A stretch of 64,000 nucleotides of DNA from Bacteroidia bacterium (GTDB lineage Bacteria; Bacteroidota; Bacteroidia; J057): assembly GCA_030430205.1 (NCBI GenBank), contig JAUIGE010000007.1, positions 124,001-188,000 on the forward strand, in the 5' to 3' direction. The position numbers and the translations under genes are program-made. Every line of letters begins with the position of its first letter. Position 1 is the stretch's first letter. Shown here piece after piece: positions 1-8,470 of the stretch. The notes under the pieces are model-generated. The model was not told where the DNA came from, did no database searches, and worked only from the letters and a program-made list of their open reading frames with translations.

Positions 1-980
1 CGCTCCACATCCAGCACCTGCGCCTGACGCTGGCTGTTTTTCCAATCAAAAGGCTGCCATTTCAGGCTGAGGCCTACCATATAAAAAGGGCTGAGGCCCG
101 TTTCGAAAAAATTAAAGGGATTGGGAGCGCCCAATCCGACTCTTCCAAAGGCGGAGACCATAGGCTTCAGGCTTAAATTTGTATAGGAAGCATCTACCTG
201 CAGCCTGGCTGCCTGTGTGGAGAATAGCCTTTGCTCTGGCCTTGACAAAAGGTAAGCAGGTTTTGGCTCCGCAGGCTCAGGCTGTTGGAAAACAGCTTGT
301 GACAGATCGTTTTTCCCCGTCCAATTCTCCAACAAACCAATAATGGTGGCTCTGTTTTGCTCAGCCTGGCTCAACTCCTGCCGGAGTTGCAGGATACGGA
401 TGCGAAAAGCATCAGCATCCCCTTCCAGCAGGACTCCATTATCGACTCCTGCCTGAACACTTTTCATGCGATCTTCCAGCAAAGTCTGCTGTGCCAGCAG
501 AATTTCCTTTTGCTTGTCGAGGAGCAAAATATTGAAGTACAATCCGTGGATAAGCCCCTTGAGTTGAAACAGATCCACCTCTGTCTGGTGTTGGCGTATT
601 TTTTCCTCCCAGCCTGCTTTTTCACTGGCGCGGGTGGCCTGCCCGCCATCATAGAGCTTTTGCTGTATGTTGAGGGAGACATTGTACTGAAATTTGGGGA
701 TTTCAGGTATCTCTGCCGTAGGCAGCTGGAAGGGCAGCGCAAAGACATCAGACTGGTAGCTGGCCTGCCCCGACAGTTGAAACTGTGGGAGAGAACTCGT
801 CTGTATCATGGCTTGCTGGAGTTCTCTGCTGCTTTGCAGCAGGCTGGCCTGCCCCTGAAGCGGGCTGTGCTCGCGCGCCCATTGGCTACACATCTCCAGA
901 TTTACTGTTTGCTGGGCCAGCAGCGGGGAAAATCCGAGCAGCAGTCCGCTGAGCAGCAACATAAAGGGATGATTTCTCAT
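1..980 (-). CDS. TolC-family outer-membrane efflux protein (3' end outside window)
   Basis: Reading the minus strand from an ATG at 980 gives at least 325 codons running off the left edge. The N-terminus is a signal peptide (MRNHPFMLLLSGLLLG, then a cleavage-like LLAQQ). The body is rich in Gln, Leu and Ala heptads (for example LLQSSRELQQAM) and contains a barrel-like segment ending IQQKLYDGGQ, as in outer-membrane efflux proteins. TolC proteins form trimeric outer-membrane channels for RND, ABC or MFS pumps. The gene lies 59 bases downstream of a TetR gene on the same strand, so it is probably the first pump gene of a TetR-controlled efflux operon. The periplasmic adaptor and pump would lie to the left, outside the window. 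The family call is firm; the substrate is unknown. Confidence 0.85.
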   Translation of the reverse strand, partial: MRNHPFMLLLSGLLLGFSPLLAQQTVNLEMCSQWAREHSPLQGQASLLQSSRELQQAMIQTSSLPQFQLSGQASYQSDVFALPFQLPTAEIPEIPKFQYNVSLNIQQKLYDGGQATRASEKAGWEEKIRQHQTEVDLFQLKGLIHGLYFNILLLDKQKEILLAQQTLLEDRMKSVQAGVDNGVLLEGDADAFRIRILQLRQELSQAEQNRATIIGLLENWTGKNDLSQAVFQQPEPAEPKPAYLLSRPEQRLFSTQAARLQVDASYTNLSLKPMVSAFGRVGLGAPNPFNFFETGLSPFYMVGLSLKWQPFDWKNSQRQAQVLDVE

Positions 981-1039
981 ACGACTGACATTTAAGTTAA
1001 TATGACTAATGGCAGGCTAAAAAATAGCTGCCAACAATT

Positions 1040-1648
1040 TTATGTATCCAATAAAAAACGAGGTATCAATTCCCTTCTGCTTTCCATCAAATCATGAAAA
1101 CTCTCATCGTCCATGTTCATCATGATCTTCAGCATGGGCTTCATCATAAAGGGAAATACCGACAGGCCGATCAGGTTGATGATCAGGTGTCGGGGATCTA
1201 CTGGCGGAAGCTTACCTTCCTGTATTTCCTGCTGAAACTGCTGCATGAGTTTCCCCATAAAAGCCTGAGGACTCATCTGCTTATTCTTCATGAATTTGCC
1301 CAAAAACCTTTCAGGATCATATTGAATGGCATTCAGGACAAATACAGGAAGCTGAGGATTGGCAGATAAAGTGGTGATATAAAAATCCGCAATCTCTTCT
1401 ATTTTCTCTCTGATCGGTTTTTCCGAATTCAATACAGAAATGATAGAAGGTATAATTTTATGGAAAGCCTCTTCGAAAACCGTTTCGAATAATTGTTCTT
1501 TAGAGGAGAAATAATAATGGAGCATGGCTTTGTTGATGCCTGCTTCTTCGGCGATTTCTGCCATCCGTGCGCCTCCCAGGCCCTTTTTGTAAAAAATACC
1601 TTTGGCAGCTTCCAGTATTTTCTCTTTTGCATCCAGTTCTTTAGGCAT
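1040..1648 (-). CDS. TetR/AcrR-family transcriptional repressor
   Basis: This is a 202-residue protein of typical TetR length. The N-terminal helix-turn-helix is clear: ILEAAKGIFYKKGLGGARM, then EIAEEAGINKAMLHYYF, then SSKEQLFETVF. The C-terminal 140 residues are the variable ligand-binding and dimer domain, here with a Met-rich tail (PFMMKPMLKIMMNMDD). It starts at the ATG at 1648. Two near-palindromic operators lie within 55 bases upstream, so autorepression is likely. The next gene on the same strand encodes a TolC-type channel, so its probable role is drug- or metabolite-responsive control of that efflux operon. The ligand cannot be inferred. Confidence 0.93.
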   Translation of the reverse strand: MPKELDAKEKILEAAKGIFYKKGLGGARMAEIAEEAGINKAMLHYYFSSKEQLFETVFEEAFHKIIPSIISVLNSEKPIREKIEEIADFYITTLSANPQLPVFVLNAIQYDPERFLGKFMKNKQMSPQAFMGKLMQQFQQEIQEGKLPPVDPRHLIINLIGLSVFPFMMKPMLKIMMNMDDESFHDLMESRRELIPRFLLDT

Positions 1649-1653
1649 TCTAA

Positions 1654-1699
1654 TTAACTATTTGGTTAAACCATGCGGCAAGTTTAACCAACTGGTTAA
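1654..1699. promoter_or_regulatory. Double TetR-type operator upstream of the TetR gene
   Basis: Two copies of the same dyad are present. Site 1 (1654-1669) reads TTAACTA-TT-TGGTTAA and site 2 (1684-1699) reads TTAACCA-AC-TGGTTAA. Site 2 has perfect 7-base arms and site 1 has one mismatch. Their centres are 30 bases apart, close to three helical turns, and site 1 starts 6 bases from the TetR start codon. This is the usual arrangement for an autoregulating TetR dimer. Binding is inferred. Confidence 0.75.
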
Positions 1700-1760
1700 T
1701 TAATTCCAAATTTTTTTAATCTGAGCTTGAGGAATCAGGTAAGTTTTTCAAATAATGTGT

Positions 1761-1792
1761 TTTGAAGCAGAAGGGGGAAAAATCTACCTTTG
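1761..1792 (+). promoter_or_regulatory. Bacteroidota-type promoter for the response regulator
   Basis: TTTG at 1761-1764 is followed after 20 bases by TACCTTTG at 1785-1792. This matches the Bacteroidota sigma-A pattern (TTTG at -33, TAnnTTTG at -7). It would start transcription near 1799, about 85 bases before the ATG at 1885. Confidence 0.6.
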
Positions 1793-1884
1793 AAAACAGT
1801 GATAGCACAATTATCCACTTTTGCCGAGAAATTCAATCAACTCCACATTTTTCCATTGTCTTGCTCTCCTAACACTGCTTTTAC

Positions 1885-2337
1885 ATGAAAGCTATCAACA
1901 TCCTCCTTGTTGAGGATAACCCTACAGACCTCTTGCTTGCCAGAGAAGCCATCAACCGTTGTCAAAACCCTATTGAACTCCACATCGCTTATGATGGGCA
2001 GGAAGCCCTTGGCTTTTTGGAGCAACACGCGACCACGGAGACGTCCAATTCGCCTTCCATGGTGCTTTTAGATCTAAAATTGGGGGGAATGGACAGTTTG
2101 GAACTATTGAGGCACATCCGCCAAAATCCCAAACTCCGCTACCTGCCGGTAATTATTATGTCTGCCCAAGCGGATTGGCTGGAAGCCAAGCGTTTTTTTG
2201 CGGCGGGCGCCAATAGCTATCTCCCCAAGCCTATGGACCTGGAAGAGTTCCAGATCATCATACAAGGATTGGAAATGTTTTGGCTGGAATCCTGTGTATT
2301 GCCAGCCCATAATTATTTCGCTTTGGATGTCGCCTGA
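1885..2337 (+). CDS. Single-domain response regulator (Rcp1/CheY-like)
   Basis: This 150-residue protein is essentially one receiver domain. The acidic pocket is VEDNPTD near residue 10, the phospho-acceptor Asp is in VLLDLKLGG near residue 62, and the switch Lys is in YLPKPMD near residue 119. There is no DNA-binding or enzymatic output domain. Proteins of this shape usually shuttle phosphate from a bacteriophytochrome or hybrid kinase, or act by protein contact. It stands alone, with no kinase beside it, behind its own Bacteroidota promoter. A second protein of the same class lies at 58539-58958 and does have a partner kinase. Confidence 0.92.
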   Translation: MKAINILLVEDNPTDLLLAREAINRCQNPIELHIAYDGQEALGFLEQHATTETSNSPSMVLLDLKLGGMDSLELLRHIRQNPKLRYLPVIIMSAQADWLEAKRFFAAGANSYLPKPMDLEEFQIIIQGLEMFWLESCVLPAHNYFALDVA

Positions 2338-2368
2338 TGTAAGAAAATGACCCGGAGGAGGTAAATAT

Positions 2369-3058
2369 TTATTCAGGATGTTTGAATCCCTCTGGGGGTG
2401 ACTCCATATTTCGATAATCCCAATATGCGTTTCCCTCCTCTTCTTCACTCTCCTCCTCCCAACTGTACTTTTGGGGAGGTTTTCTATCTTCATTTCTATA
2501 AAAAAAAGCTGCTATCAGGCCAGCAATCGCTCCAAAAAGATGCGACTCCCAGGATACGTTTGCCTCTGTAAAAAAGGGCAAAGTACCCCAGACCATGCTA
2601 CCATGAAACATCACCACGATAAGTGAAACCACCAGCGAGATGGCATCTCTTCGAATGATTCCGCTGAAAAACAAAAAGGAGGCTAAGCCATAAATAACCC
2701 CACTCACCCCAATGTGGTTGCTGCCCAAATCTCCAACCACCCAAACCCAAAAGCCCGCAGCTATCCAGACAAAAATAATCACCCGCCAGGCCACCTTTCT
2801 GAAGAAGATAAATAATACCGTCACAAGTGGGAAGAGGGAAAGCGAGTTTCCTATCAAATGGTCCATGATACCGCCATGGATAAGAGGCGCAGTCAGGATA
2901 CCCCAAAGGCCTGCCATCCTTCCTGGCCGTACACCATATCGCTCCAGCTGGATGTCCCAGCTAAGCATATCGAAGATTTCAATACCCCAAAGTAGAGCGA
3001 GCCAGATACTGCCTACCATTAATCCAAACTTCAGGTTTTTGATTTCTTGTTTTAACAT
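2369..3058 (-). CDS. Rhomboid-family intramembrane serine protease
   Basis: This 229-residue protein has about six hydrophobic segments. The rhomboid catalytic Ser lies in GVSGVIYG (GxSG motif) and the partner His in SWESHLFGAIAG in the last membrane helix. The oxyanion-side HG of the loop is seen as LIHGGIMDHLIGN. The C-terminal 45 residues are a charged, Glu-rich cytoplasmic tail. Rhomboids cleave single-pass membrane proteins inside the bilayer. It ends 32 bases from the convergent response regulator and lies 29 bases downstream of the hydrolase on the same strand, so the two may be cotranscribed. The substrate is unknown. Confidence 0.9.
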   Translation of the reverse strand: MLKQEIKNLKFGLMVGSIWLALLWGIEIFDMLSWDIQLERYGVRPGRMAGLWGILTAPLIHGGIMDHLIGNSLSLFPLVTVLFIFFRKVAWRVIIFVWIAAGFWVWVVGDLGSNHIGVSGVIYGLASFLFFSGIIRRDAISLVVSLIVVMFHGSMVWGTLPFFTEANVSWESHLFGAIAGLIAAFFYRNEDRKPPQKYSWEEESEEEEGNAYWDYRNMESPPEGFKHPE

Positions 3059-3087
3059 GATTTTTAGTCCTCTTTTTAGCCTGATTT

Positions 3088-3858
3088 TTACTTGTCCTGT
3101 AAAAAAGCCTCTACCTCCTCTAAAAAGCGCCCCGGCGCTTCTGCATGCACCCAGTGTCCTACGCCTGCTATCTCTACAAAGTTGGCCTGAGGGAAAGAGT
3201 CGAGCAAGTCTTCCTGATCCGCATGCTCCACATAAGCGGAATTGCCGCCGGAAATAAACAAGGTGGGGCCTTCATAAGGGAAATCTACCTCCACTTCGGC
3301 CAGAATCTCCTGGTAGTGGCTGGACAAAGAAGACAAATTGAATTTCCACTGATAGGTATTGCCCCTTTCTCTCCCGAGGTTTTTCAGGAGGAATTGCCTG
3401 ACGCCTTCTTCGGGAACCCGCTTTTCGAAAAAAGCGGCTGCTTCACTTCTGGCCTTCAATTGATCGAGTTTCAGGGCATGCAATGCCTCAAATATCTCCG
3501 TATGGTGAGGCTTATACTGCCTGTTGGCCATGTCAACGACTACCAACTTATCTATTCGGTCTGGATATAAGCCTGCAAATTGCATCACCACTTTTCCGCC
3601 CATCGAGTGCCCGATGAGATGAGCCTGGTAAATCCCTTGCTCATCCATAAAAGTATGGAGATCCTCTGCTAACAGATCGTAACTGAATTCATCGGTATGG
3701 GGGGATTTCCCATGGTTTCGCTGATCTATGAGGTAAACGCTATAATTTTCAGCGAGCTTGCGCGCCAGGCTAAGCCAATTGTCGAGTGAACCAAAAAGGC
3801 CATGAAGAATAATGATGGCGGGGCCCTGTCCCAGGGTCTTAAAATTTAACTGTATCAT
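3088..3858 (-). CDS. Alpha/beta-fold hydrolase (YbfF-like esterase)
   Basis: The protein begins IQLNFKTLGQGPAIIILHG, the usual beta strand and oxyanion HG of this family. The nucleophile elbow is GHSMGG, the loop DQRNHGKSP is typical of YbfF-like esterases, and the catalytic His is in GVGHWVHAEAP near the C-terminus. The ATG at 3858 is preferred because an in-frame ATG at 3900 would add 14 residues ahead of a complete N-terminal strand. The length is then 256 residues, normal for the family. It is probably a cytoplasmic carboxylesterase or thioesterase; the substrate is not predictable. The rhomboid gene follows closely on the same strand. Confidence 0.9.
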   Translation of the reverse strand: MIQLNFKTLGQGPAIIILHGLFGSLDNWLSLARKLAENYSVYLIDQRNHGKSPHTDEFSYDLLAEDLHTFMDEQGIYQAHLIGHSMGGKVVMQFAGLYPDRIDKLVVVDMANRQYKPHHTEIFEALHALKLDQLKARSEAAAFFEKRVPEEGVRQFLLKNLGRERGNTYQWKFNLSSLSSHYQEILAEVEVDFPYEGPTLFISGGNSAYVEHADQEDLLDSFPQANFVEIAGVGHWVHAEAPGRFLEEVEAFLQDK

Positions 3859-3943
3859 AGATGCAACTTCTACTGGATGATTGCTGTCTTTGTTGTACAA
3901 AGAGCCAAAAATAAAGGCTTCGTTTTTATTTTAACTAAACGTC

Positions 3944-4312
3944 ATGGAAAAGCTAGCCAAAAAGCTGAGTATCCTCATTTTATTTTTTGCTTGTTTTCAT
4001 CTTGAGGCCATTTCTCTGAGTTTGCTGAGCATCTCACCCCACACACACGATTTGTATACCTCCGCTCCGTCGCCGCCTTGCAATCCAGAAGAGTTCAGTA
4101 CCCTAAAAACAGGATGCAAACATCCTTTGCTAGTTGCGTCAACTTCCCCAAACAGGCAAATGCCTTCTCAGAATGATAAAGTTTTGCTGCCTTCTATTGG
4201 AGAAATAAAAGCGGAATCCTATTTATCATATAGCCTTTTATTTCTCTATGCGATCAGCCTTTTATTACTGCTTCCCCGCCTGATCAAGCCTTTTCTTGCC
4301 AAAAAGACATAG
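3944..4312 (+). CDS. Small predicted membrane protein, unknown function
   Basis: This is a 122-residue protein with a hydrophobic N-terminal segment after a basic start (MEKLAKKLSILILFFACFHL) and a second membrane segment near the C-terminus (LLFLYAISLLLLLPRLI), followed by a basic KPFLAKKT tail. The middle is polar and Pro/Ser rich with two Cys. No family is recognised. Support for a real gene comes from the sensible membrane topology, the divergent position beside the hydrolase, and a strong terminator 33 bases after the stop. It could be a periplasmic loop held by two helices. Confidence 0.55.
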   Translation: MEKLAKKLSILILFFACFHLEAISLSLLSISPHTHDLYTSAPSPPCNPEEFSTLKTGCKHPLLVASTSPNRQMPSQNDKVLLPSIGEIKAESYLSYSLLFLYAISLLLLLPRLIKPFLAKKT

Positions 4313-4344
4313 GGTTTTCCAAAATATCACCCAAAATTTCATTC

Positions 4345-4380
4345 TATAAGCTGCTCATTTTGAGCAGCTTATATTTTTAT
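4345..4380 (+). terminator. Intrinsic terminator
   Basis: A perfect 13-base stem (TATAAGCTGCTCA, 4345-4357, pairing with 4361-4373) has a 3-base loop and is followed by a T-rich run. It ends the transcript of the small membrane protein. Confidence 0.85.
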
Positions 4381-4463
4381 CAGTTACCTTTTTCATGGAA
4401 ATATCATAAATGGCACGAGACTTGGTTAAATGGTAAGTATCCAAACGTTATAATAGCCATATA

Positions 4464-4901
4464 ATGAAAACGACAATTATTATTACCATCTTCCTCAGCT
4501 TAGGTTTGCTCCTTGTGGCTCAAACGGGTAGCAATCAGGATTTTATCAGTATGAGTAATGGAGCAATTGAAATCGGCCAGGAAGATGGCCCGGTTTACAA
4601 TGGTCCTACGGGATGCAGCCGTCCTCTGCTTCATGATGATTTTGAGATGATGCTTTCCAAGCTTGGGAAACAACCTTTTGAGAAAGACAAACTCTCCGCC
4701 GCCAAACAGCTTGTTCAGTCAAATTGTCTGCAAAGCAAACAGGTTAAGCAAATTATGCTTCGCCTTTCATTTGAAGAACATAGACTTGAGTTTGCACAAT
4801 TTGCCTATCCTTTTACCTATGATCTGGATAATTATGATCTGGTAAACGATGCTTTTAAGTTTAGCTCTTCCGTTCAAAAATTAAAAGAAAGCCTCAACTA
4901 A
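4464..4901 (+). CDS. Secreted DUF4476-domain protein
   Basis: This 145-residue protein has a signal peptide (MKTTIIITIFLSLGLLLVAQ). The C-terminal 95 residues match the DUF4476 pattern: a helix with KLSAAKQLVQSNCL, then SKQVKQIMLRLSFEEHRLEF, then a YDLDNYDLVNDAFKF stretch. DUF4476 proteins are found mostly in Bacteroidota; their function is unknown and they are probably periplasmic or surface exposed. Two Cys (CSRPLL and NCLQ) could form a disulfide. It converges on the BlaI-type gene with a 20-base gap. Confidence 0.75.
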   Translation: MKTTIIITIFLSLGLLLVAQTGSNQDFISMSNGAIEIGQEDGPVYNGPTGCSRPLLHDDFEMMLSKLGKQPFEKDKLSAAKQLVQSNCLQSKQVKQIMLRLSFEEHRLEFAQFAYPFTYDLDNYDLVNDAFKFSSSVQKLKESLN

Positions 4902-4921
4902 GGAGGTAAGATTTTAGCTCT

Positions 4922-5311
4922 TTAATTTTCCTGATCTTTTTCCAGTTGCTCCAGGAACTCCCGGATTTCATGTAACTCTTTCTGACTTGCCCGGCGGCTC
5001 CCCAGGGCTCTCAACACCAGTTTGCTCGCAGAACCCTGAAACACCTGGTCCATCAGCTTATCCAGTATTTGGCTTTGCGTTCCTTGTTCATCTATCAAAG
5101 ATTGATAGACATGGGACTTGCCATCTTTCCTCCTTTCAAGCAGTCCTTTGGCATGCATAAGCTGCATGATTTTAAGGGTGGTGGTATACCCACTTTGCTT
5201 CTCCTGAAGTCCATTGATGGCTTCATTTACCTCCCTTACCGTAGCCTCTTTCTTTTCCCAAAGGATCCGGAGGACCTTCAATTCTTCATCTGTTGGACGA
5301 TAAGTTGACAT
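4922..5311 (-). CDS. BlaI/MecI/CopY-family transcriptional repressor
   Basis: This 129-residue winged-helix protein starts YRPTDEELKVLRILWEK, has the recognition segment SGYTTTLKIMQLMHAKGLL and the wing RRKDGKSHVYQ. The C-terminal helices (ILDKLMDQVF) are the dimer domain. Family members repress beta-lactamase or copper genes and are inactivated by a BlaR1-type M56 sensor protease. In Bacteroidota, BlaI is usually followed by such an M56 gene. None is present here, so the protein is an orphan whose inducer and proteolytic partner are unknown. Two matching operators lie just upstream and suggest autorepression. Confidence 0.92.
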   Translation of the reverse strand: MSTYRPTDEELKVLRILWEKKEATVREVNEAINGLQEKQSGYTTTLKIMQLMHAKGLLERRKDGKSHVYQSLIDEQGTQSQILDKLMDQVFQGSASKLVLRALGSRRASQKELHEIREFLEQLEKDQEN

Positions 5312-5330
5312 ATTTTGCTTTTACTTCTAC

Positions 5331-5373
5331 TACGAACCGATTCGTATGACAAGTATATACGAAACTTTTCGTA
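5331..5373. promoter_or_regulatory. Two BlaI-type operators
   Basis: The same dyad, TACGAA-N4-TTCGTA, occurs exactly twice, at 5331-5346 and 5358-5373, with centres 27 bases apart. The first lies 19 bases upstream of the BlaI-type start codon. Perfect 6-base arms and exact repetition make these good autoregulatory sites; the assignment to this repressor is inferred from position. Confidence 0.75.
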
Positions 5374-5944
5374 ATTCCAAATCATGCTTAACATGAAAGA
5401 TTTTTGTATCATTGCAATCGGAAGTAAAAATCAAAGAGGGATGAGATATTTTGATGCACCTATTCAATATCCCCTAGACTGTATCTCATCAAAAAATTAC
5501 GGCAGAAATAACATTTCGGCACGGGAGTTGCTTTACAGCAATATCCTACCCCTATTTTCCCGATCCTCACATAGATCAAAAAGGGAATATTTTTTCAAGA
5601 AAATCTTTTTTAATCATAAATATATGCGGGTGTATTATCCGCCTAAATGTAATAATTAACATTAAATGCGTAAGTTTTTACAAGATCACACTCCTCCTTT
5701 TTGTATCTCAATGCCTTAAATCAACAAAAAAACGCTCTTTCGTAAGTAGATTTACTTAGTAGTTAGGTATTAATACGGATAGAAATTTCACTTGTTTTAC
5801 TGAATTAAACTATCCAACAGCACAAATCTTAAAAGTACTGAAGATGTAAAGCTTTGCTCATGTTCGCTTTTTCCGGCTCAAACCAAAGAACTAAGTTTAC
5901 ATTGTAAATATTCCAGAAGAAAATCCTAAATCCAGCACGACACG
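5374..5944. other. AT-rich intergenic region, no supported gene
   Basis: These 571 bases separate the divergent BlaI-type gene from the first secreted paralogue. A 91-codon open frame (5384-5659) has no recognisable domain, a composition like the surrounding AT-rich DNA, and no clear ribosome site, so it is not called. The right part probably holds the promoter and long leader of the gene at 5945. Confidence 0.5.
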
Positions 5945-7039
5945 ATGAAAGTCCAAATTTTACTCCTTTTCCTGTTGTCTTCTTTCCTAAGCTTAGGGAA
6001 AGTTAACGCACAAGCCAGTCTTGGTTTCATGATCAAAAATGAAACAACGAACAATGGCAAATTTGAATTCGATGTATATGCCAGCGCCAGCGCTTTGGGA
6101 ACATTCCACAGCAGAGGCCAGGTATACATTAACTATAGCGATGCCTTTGGTGACTCGGCGGCATCTTACAACCACGTCAGTTTCCAACAACTAGCCCTGC
6201 TCAATGAATCATTGCCGATGTTTGGCAATAAGTACACAACGATTGGCTTTGTCGATAATGCTCCAAATCGCATTGCCCTTACCTGGCAAACCAACTTCCC
6301 GGCAGCAAACCCATCTTCGGTTGCCCATACAGAAGTCCCCAGTACTTTGACCCCTCTCTATCATTTGAGCTTTGATATTGTAAACAGCAATATTCCTATT
6401 TCTATCAGTTTTGAACAAAACCTGATGAATGGGCAGCAGTTTATGATTATTGCTCCTGCTGCAGAGATCCCGTACTCCAATTGGGTATTTCCAGTAGAAC
6501 TACTTGATTTTCAAGCCACTCCACTGGATGCTGAATCTGTAAGATTGGATTGGCTAACTGCCAAGGAGTTGAACAATGACTATTTTGTCATTGAGAAGAA
6601 AGTAGAAGGCCAGACTGACTACCAAGTCATAGCAGAAGTGAAAGGAGCCGGTACTACTGATGAAATTCAGGAATACAATTTTGTTGACAGGACCGCTATG
6701 GGCACAGTCAATTATTACCGCTTAAAGCAGGTGGATATCGATGGCTCAGCCACCTATAGCAAGATGATTGAAGTCCGTATGATACGAGAGGACAAGCCCC
6801 TCTATACGGTCTTCCCAAATCCTGCAAAAGATGTGGTAAACCTAAAATACATGGGTAAGCTTGAATATGATCGTGAATACGAAGTTATCAATATGCAAGG
6901 AATCATCCTTCATAAAGGATTGTTATCTGCAATGGAAAACTATGCCACACACAGTGTTTCAATAGGCGATTTGCCTGCCGGTATGTATTTCATGAGAATA
7001 CAGGGAGAGCTAAAAAGCATTCCTTTTATAAAGAAATAA
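5945..7039 (+). CDS. T9SS-secreted protein, paralogous family member 1
   Basis: This 364-residue protein has a signal peptide (MKVQILLLFLLSSFLSLGKV, cleavage near VNAQ). Residues 25-185 form a beta-rich domain shared with four other proteins in this window; shared marks are FEFDVYASA, GTFHSRGQVYI, IGFVDNAPNRIALTWQ and HTEVPSTLTPLYH. Residues 185-280 are a fibronectin-like segment (VRLDWLTAKELNNDYFVIEK, then NYYRLKQVDIDG). The last 75 residues are a type A T9SS sorting domain with YTVFPNPAKD and a GMYFMRIQG strand. It would be exported across the outer membrane and anchored or released by the T9SS. The function of the N-terminal domain is unknown. It heads a tandem array of three paralogues and has its own strong terminator. 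Confidence 0.85.
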   Translation: MKVQILLLFLLSSFLSLGKVNAQASLGFMIKNETTNNGKFEFDVYASASALGTFHSRGQVYINYSDAFGDSAASYNHVSFQQLALLNESLPMFGNKYTTIGFVDNAPNRIALTWQTNFPAANPSSVAHTEVPSTLTPLYHLSFDIVNSNIPISISFEQNLMNGQQFMIIAPAAEIPYSNWVFPVELLDFQATPLDAESVRLDWLTAKELNNDYFVIEKKVEGQTDYQVIAEVKGAGTTDEIQEYNFVDRTAMGTVNYYRLKQVDIDGSATYSKMIEVRMIREDKPLYTVFPNPAKDVVNLKYMGKLEYDREYEVINMQGIILHKGLLSAMENYATHSVSIGDLPAGMYFMRIQGELKSIPFIKK

Positions 7040-7092
7040 TTTTCTGCTCCTGAAAAAAGGTGTAAGAATAACATAATTATTCTCGTTTATTC

Positions 7093-7128
7093 CCCCAATG
7101 GTGCATTGCAACCATTGGGGTTTTTTTT
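7093..7128 (+). terminator. Intrinsic terminator
   Basis: The stem CCCCAATGGT (7093-7102) pairs perfectly with 7111-7120 over an 8-base loop and is followed by eight T. It ends the first secreted paralogue. Confidence 0.92.
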
Positions 7129-7210
7129 CACCTTTGTAATTGAATACAAATGCAGGTAAATTGCATCTTGAGTTATTTTTTTCGGAAAAAAGCATTCTTA
7201 ATATAGTTCC

Positions 7211-8431
7211 ATGGCGAAGTCCCTCCTTCAAAACCTTGATTCCCTCCTTTCCTCTTGTTTCAGGACGCGGCATTTGGCTGTTGTCTTTTTTTGTGTAATA
7301 GCTGGAGTGCAGGCTTCTCTGTACGCTCAACCTAATGTCTATTTTGAGCTTAAAAATGAAGCTGTTGTCGGCGGCACACACTACCATTTTGATGTGTTTA
7401 TGTATGCCGACCAACCCGGCACTTACCATAATAAGGGTCAAATCTATATCATTTACGACACCACTGCTTTTGGTGAAGCCATCGTTTTTAATGGCAGCGT
7501 GACAAATTGCCCTACGGGAAATACCAATGATCCCAGTTGTACAGGAATTCACCTGGATTTATTGTCAGAACGAATCAATTTGCCGCCGGTATTTATTAAC
7601 GCCCCAAAATACAGAACCACCCTCAATGATAATGGGGACAAACTGGCTGCTACCTGGATTTCCAGTTTTGAAAACGTTTGCCCGCCAAATGCTACAACCC
7701 ATACCCTTGTTCCAGATACTTCAACGGGATTATATCACTTTGAAGTGCTGATGAAGAACCCCCTGATAAATCCAAAATTGGATTTTTATTTTCCACTGAT
7801 GCTGAATCAGCAATTCTTTTCCAATCCCGCCCCCCCATCCTCTGGCGTCAACTGCGACCAACCCTATGGCAATGGAGGCTTGCTGCCAGTCAATATGACC
7901 TTCTTCAAGGCCATGTCTTTGGAAAACAAGCATGTTCAACTCAATTGGCAAACCAGCCGCGAGCAAGATCACTCTCATTTTGTGGTTGAGAAAAAACGTG
8001 GTGAAGGAGAGTTTGAACCTCTTGCGTGGGTACTGGGACAAGGCAATAGCGAGGAAGAACTTTCCTATGAATATGTTGACCGCAGCCTTATGGCAGAGCT
8101 CAATTTTTACCGCCTAAAAATGGTTGATATTGACGGAAATGCATCCTATTCCGAAATTGTCGAAATACGTCATGCCGATCTGAAAGAAGACTTTGCCATT
8201 TACCCTGTACCGGCAAATGATTACCTGATAATTCAGGCTCTTTCCTCCATCGATAATGAGGTGATTACCTGCCAAATTATCAACCCGCAAGGGCAGCTTA
8301 TCTCAACCGAAACCCTCCCAGGCCAGGGGCAGGTTCGGATATCAACGAAAAGCCTTGCTTCTGGAATTTATTACATTCGTATTTTGAGAGAAAATGCCAT
8401 TTCTTTTCAAAAACAATTTGCGAAGCGTTAG
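7211..8431 (+). CDS. T9SS-secreted protein, paralogous family member 2
   Basis: This 406-residue protein has a long basic n-region before its signal core (LAVVFFCVIAGVQASLYAQ). It has the shared N-terminal domain (NEAVVGGTHYHFDVFMYA, then GTYHNKGQIYIIYD). Unlike the other members, this domain carries extra Cys-containing loops (NCPTG, DPSCTG, NVCPPN and NCDQPYG), probably disulfide bonded. A fibronectin-like segment (VQLNWQTSREQDHSHFVVEK) and a type A sorting domain (FAIYPVPAND, then SGIYYIRIL) follow. Export by the T9SS is inferred from the C-terminal domain. The ligand or partner is unknown. Terminators flank it on both sides, so it is probably monocistronic. Confidence 0.83.
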   Translation: MAKSLLQNLDSLLSSCFRTRHLAVVFFCVIAGVQASLYAQPNVYFELKNEAVVGGTHYHFDVFMYADQPGTYHNKGQIYIIYDTTAFGEAIVFNGSVTNCPTGNTNDPSCTGIHLDLLSERINLPPVFINAPKYRTTLNDNGDKLAATWISSFENVCPPNATTHTLVPDTSTGLYHFEVLMKNPLINPKLDFYFPLMLNQQFFSNPAPPSSGVNCDQPYGNGGLLPVNMTFFKAMSLENKHVQLNWQTSREQDHSHFVVEKKRGEGEFEPLAWVLGQGNSEEELSYEYVDRSLMAELNFYRLKMVDIDGNASYSEIVEIRHADLKEDFAIYPVPANDYLIIQALSSIDNEVITCQIINPQGQLISTETLPGQGQVRISTKSLASGIYYIRILRENAISFQKQFAKR

Positions 8432-8470
8432 GCCAAATTTTATTTGGAATTCCTTCCTTTCGCCATAAAA

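Noticed and set aside
357-995. 212-codon plus-strand frame opposite the TolC-like gene
   Set aside because: The minus strand encodes a clear TolC-family protein with a signal peptide over the whole interval, so this frame is a shadow.
5384-5659. 91-codon open frame on the plus strand
   Set aside because: It has no recognisable domain or signal, its composition matches the AT-rich spacer, and it overlaps the promoter zone of the BlaI-type gene.
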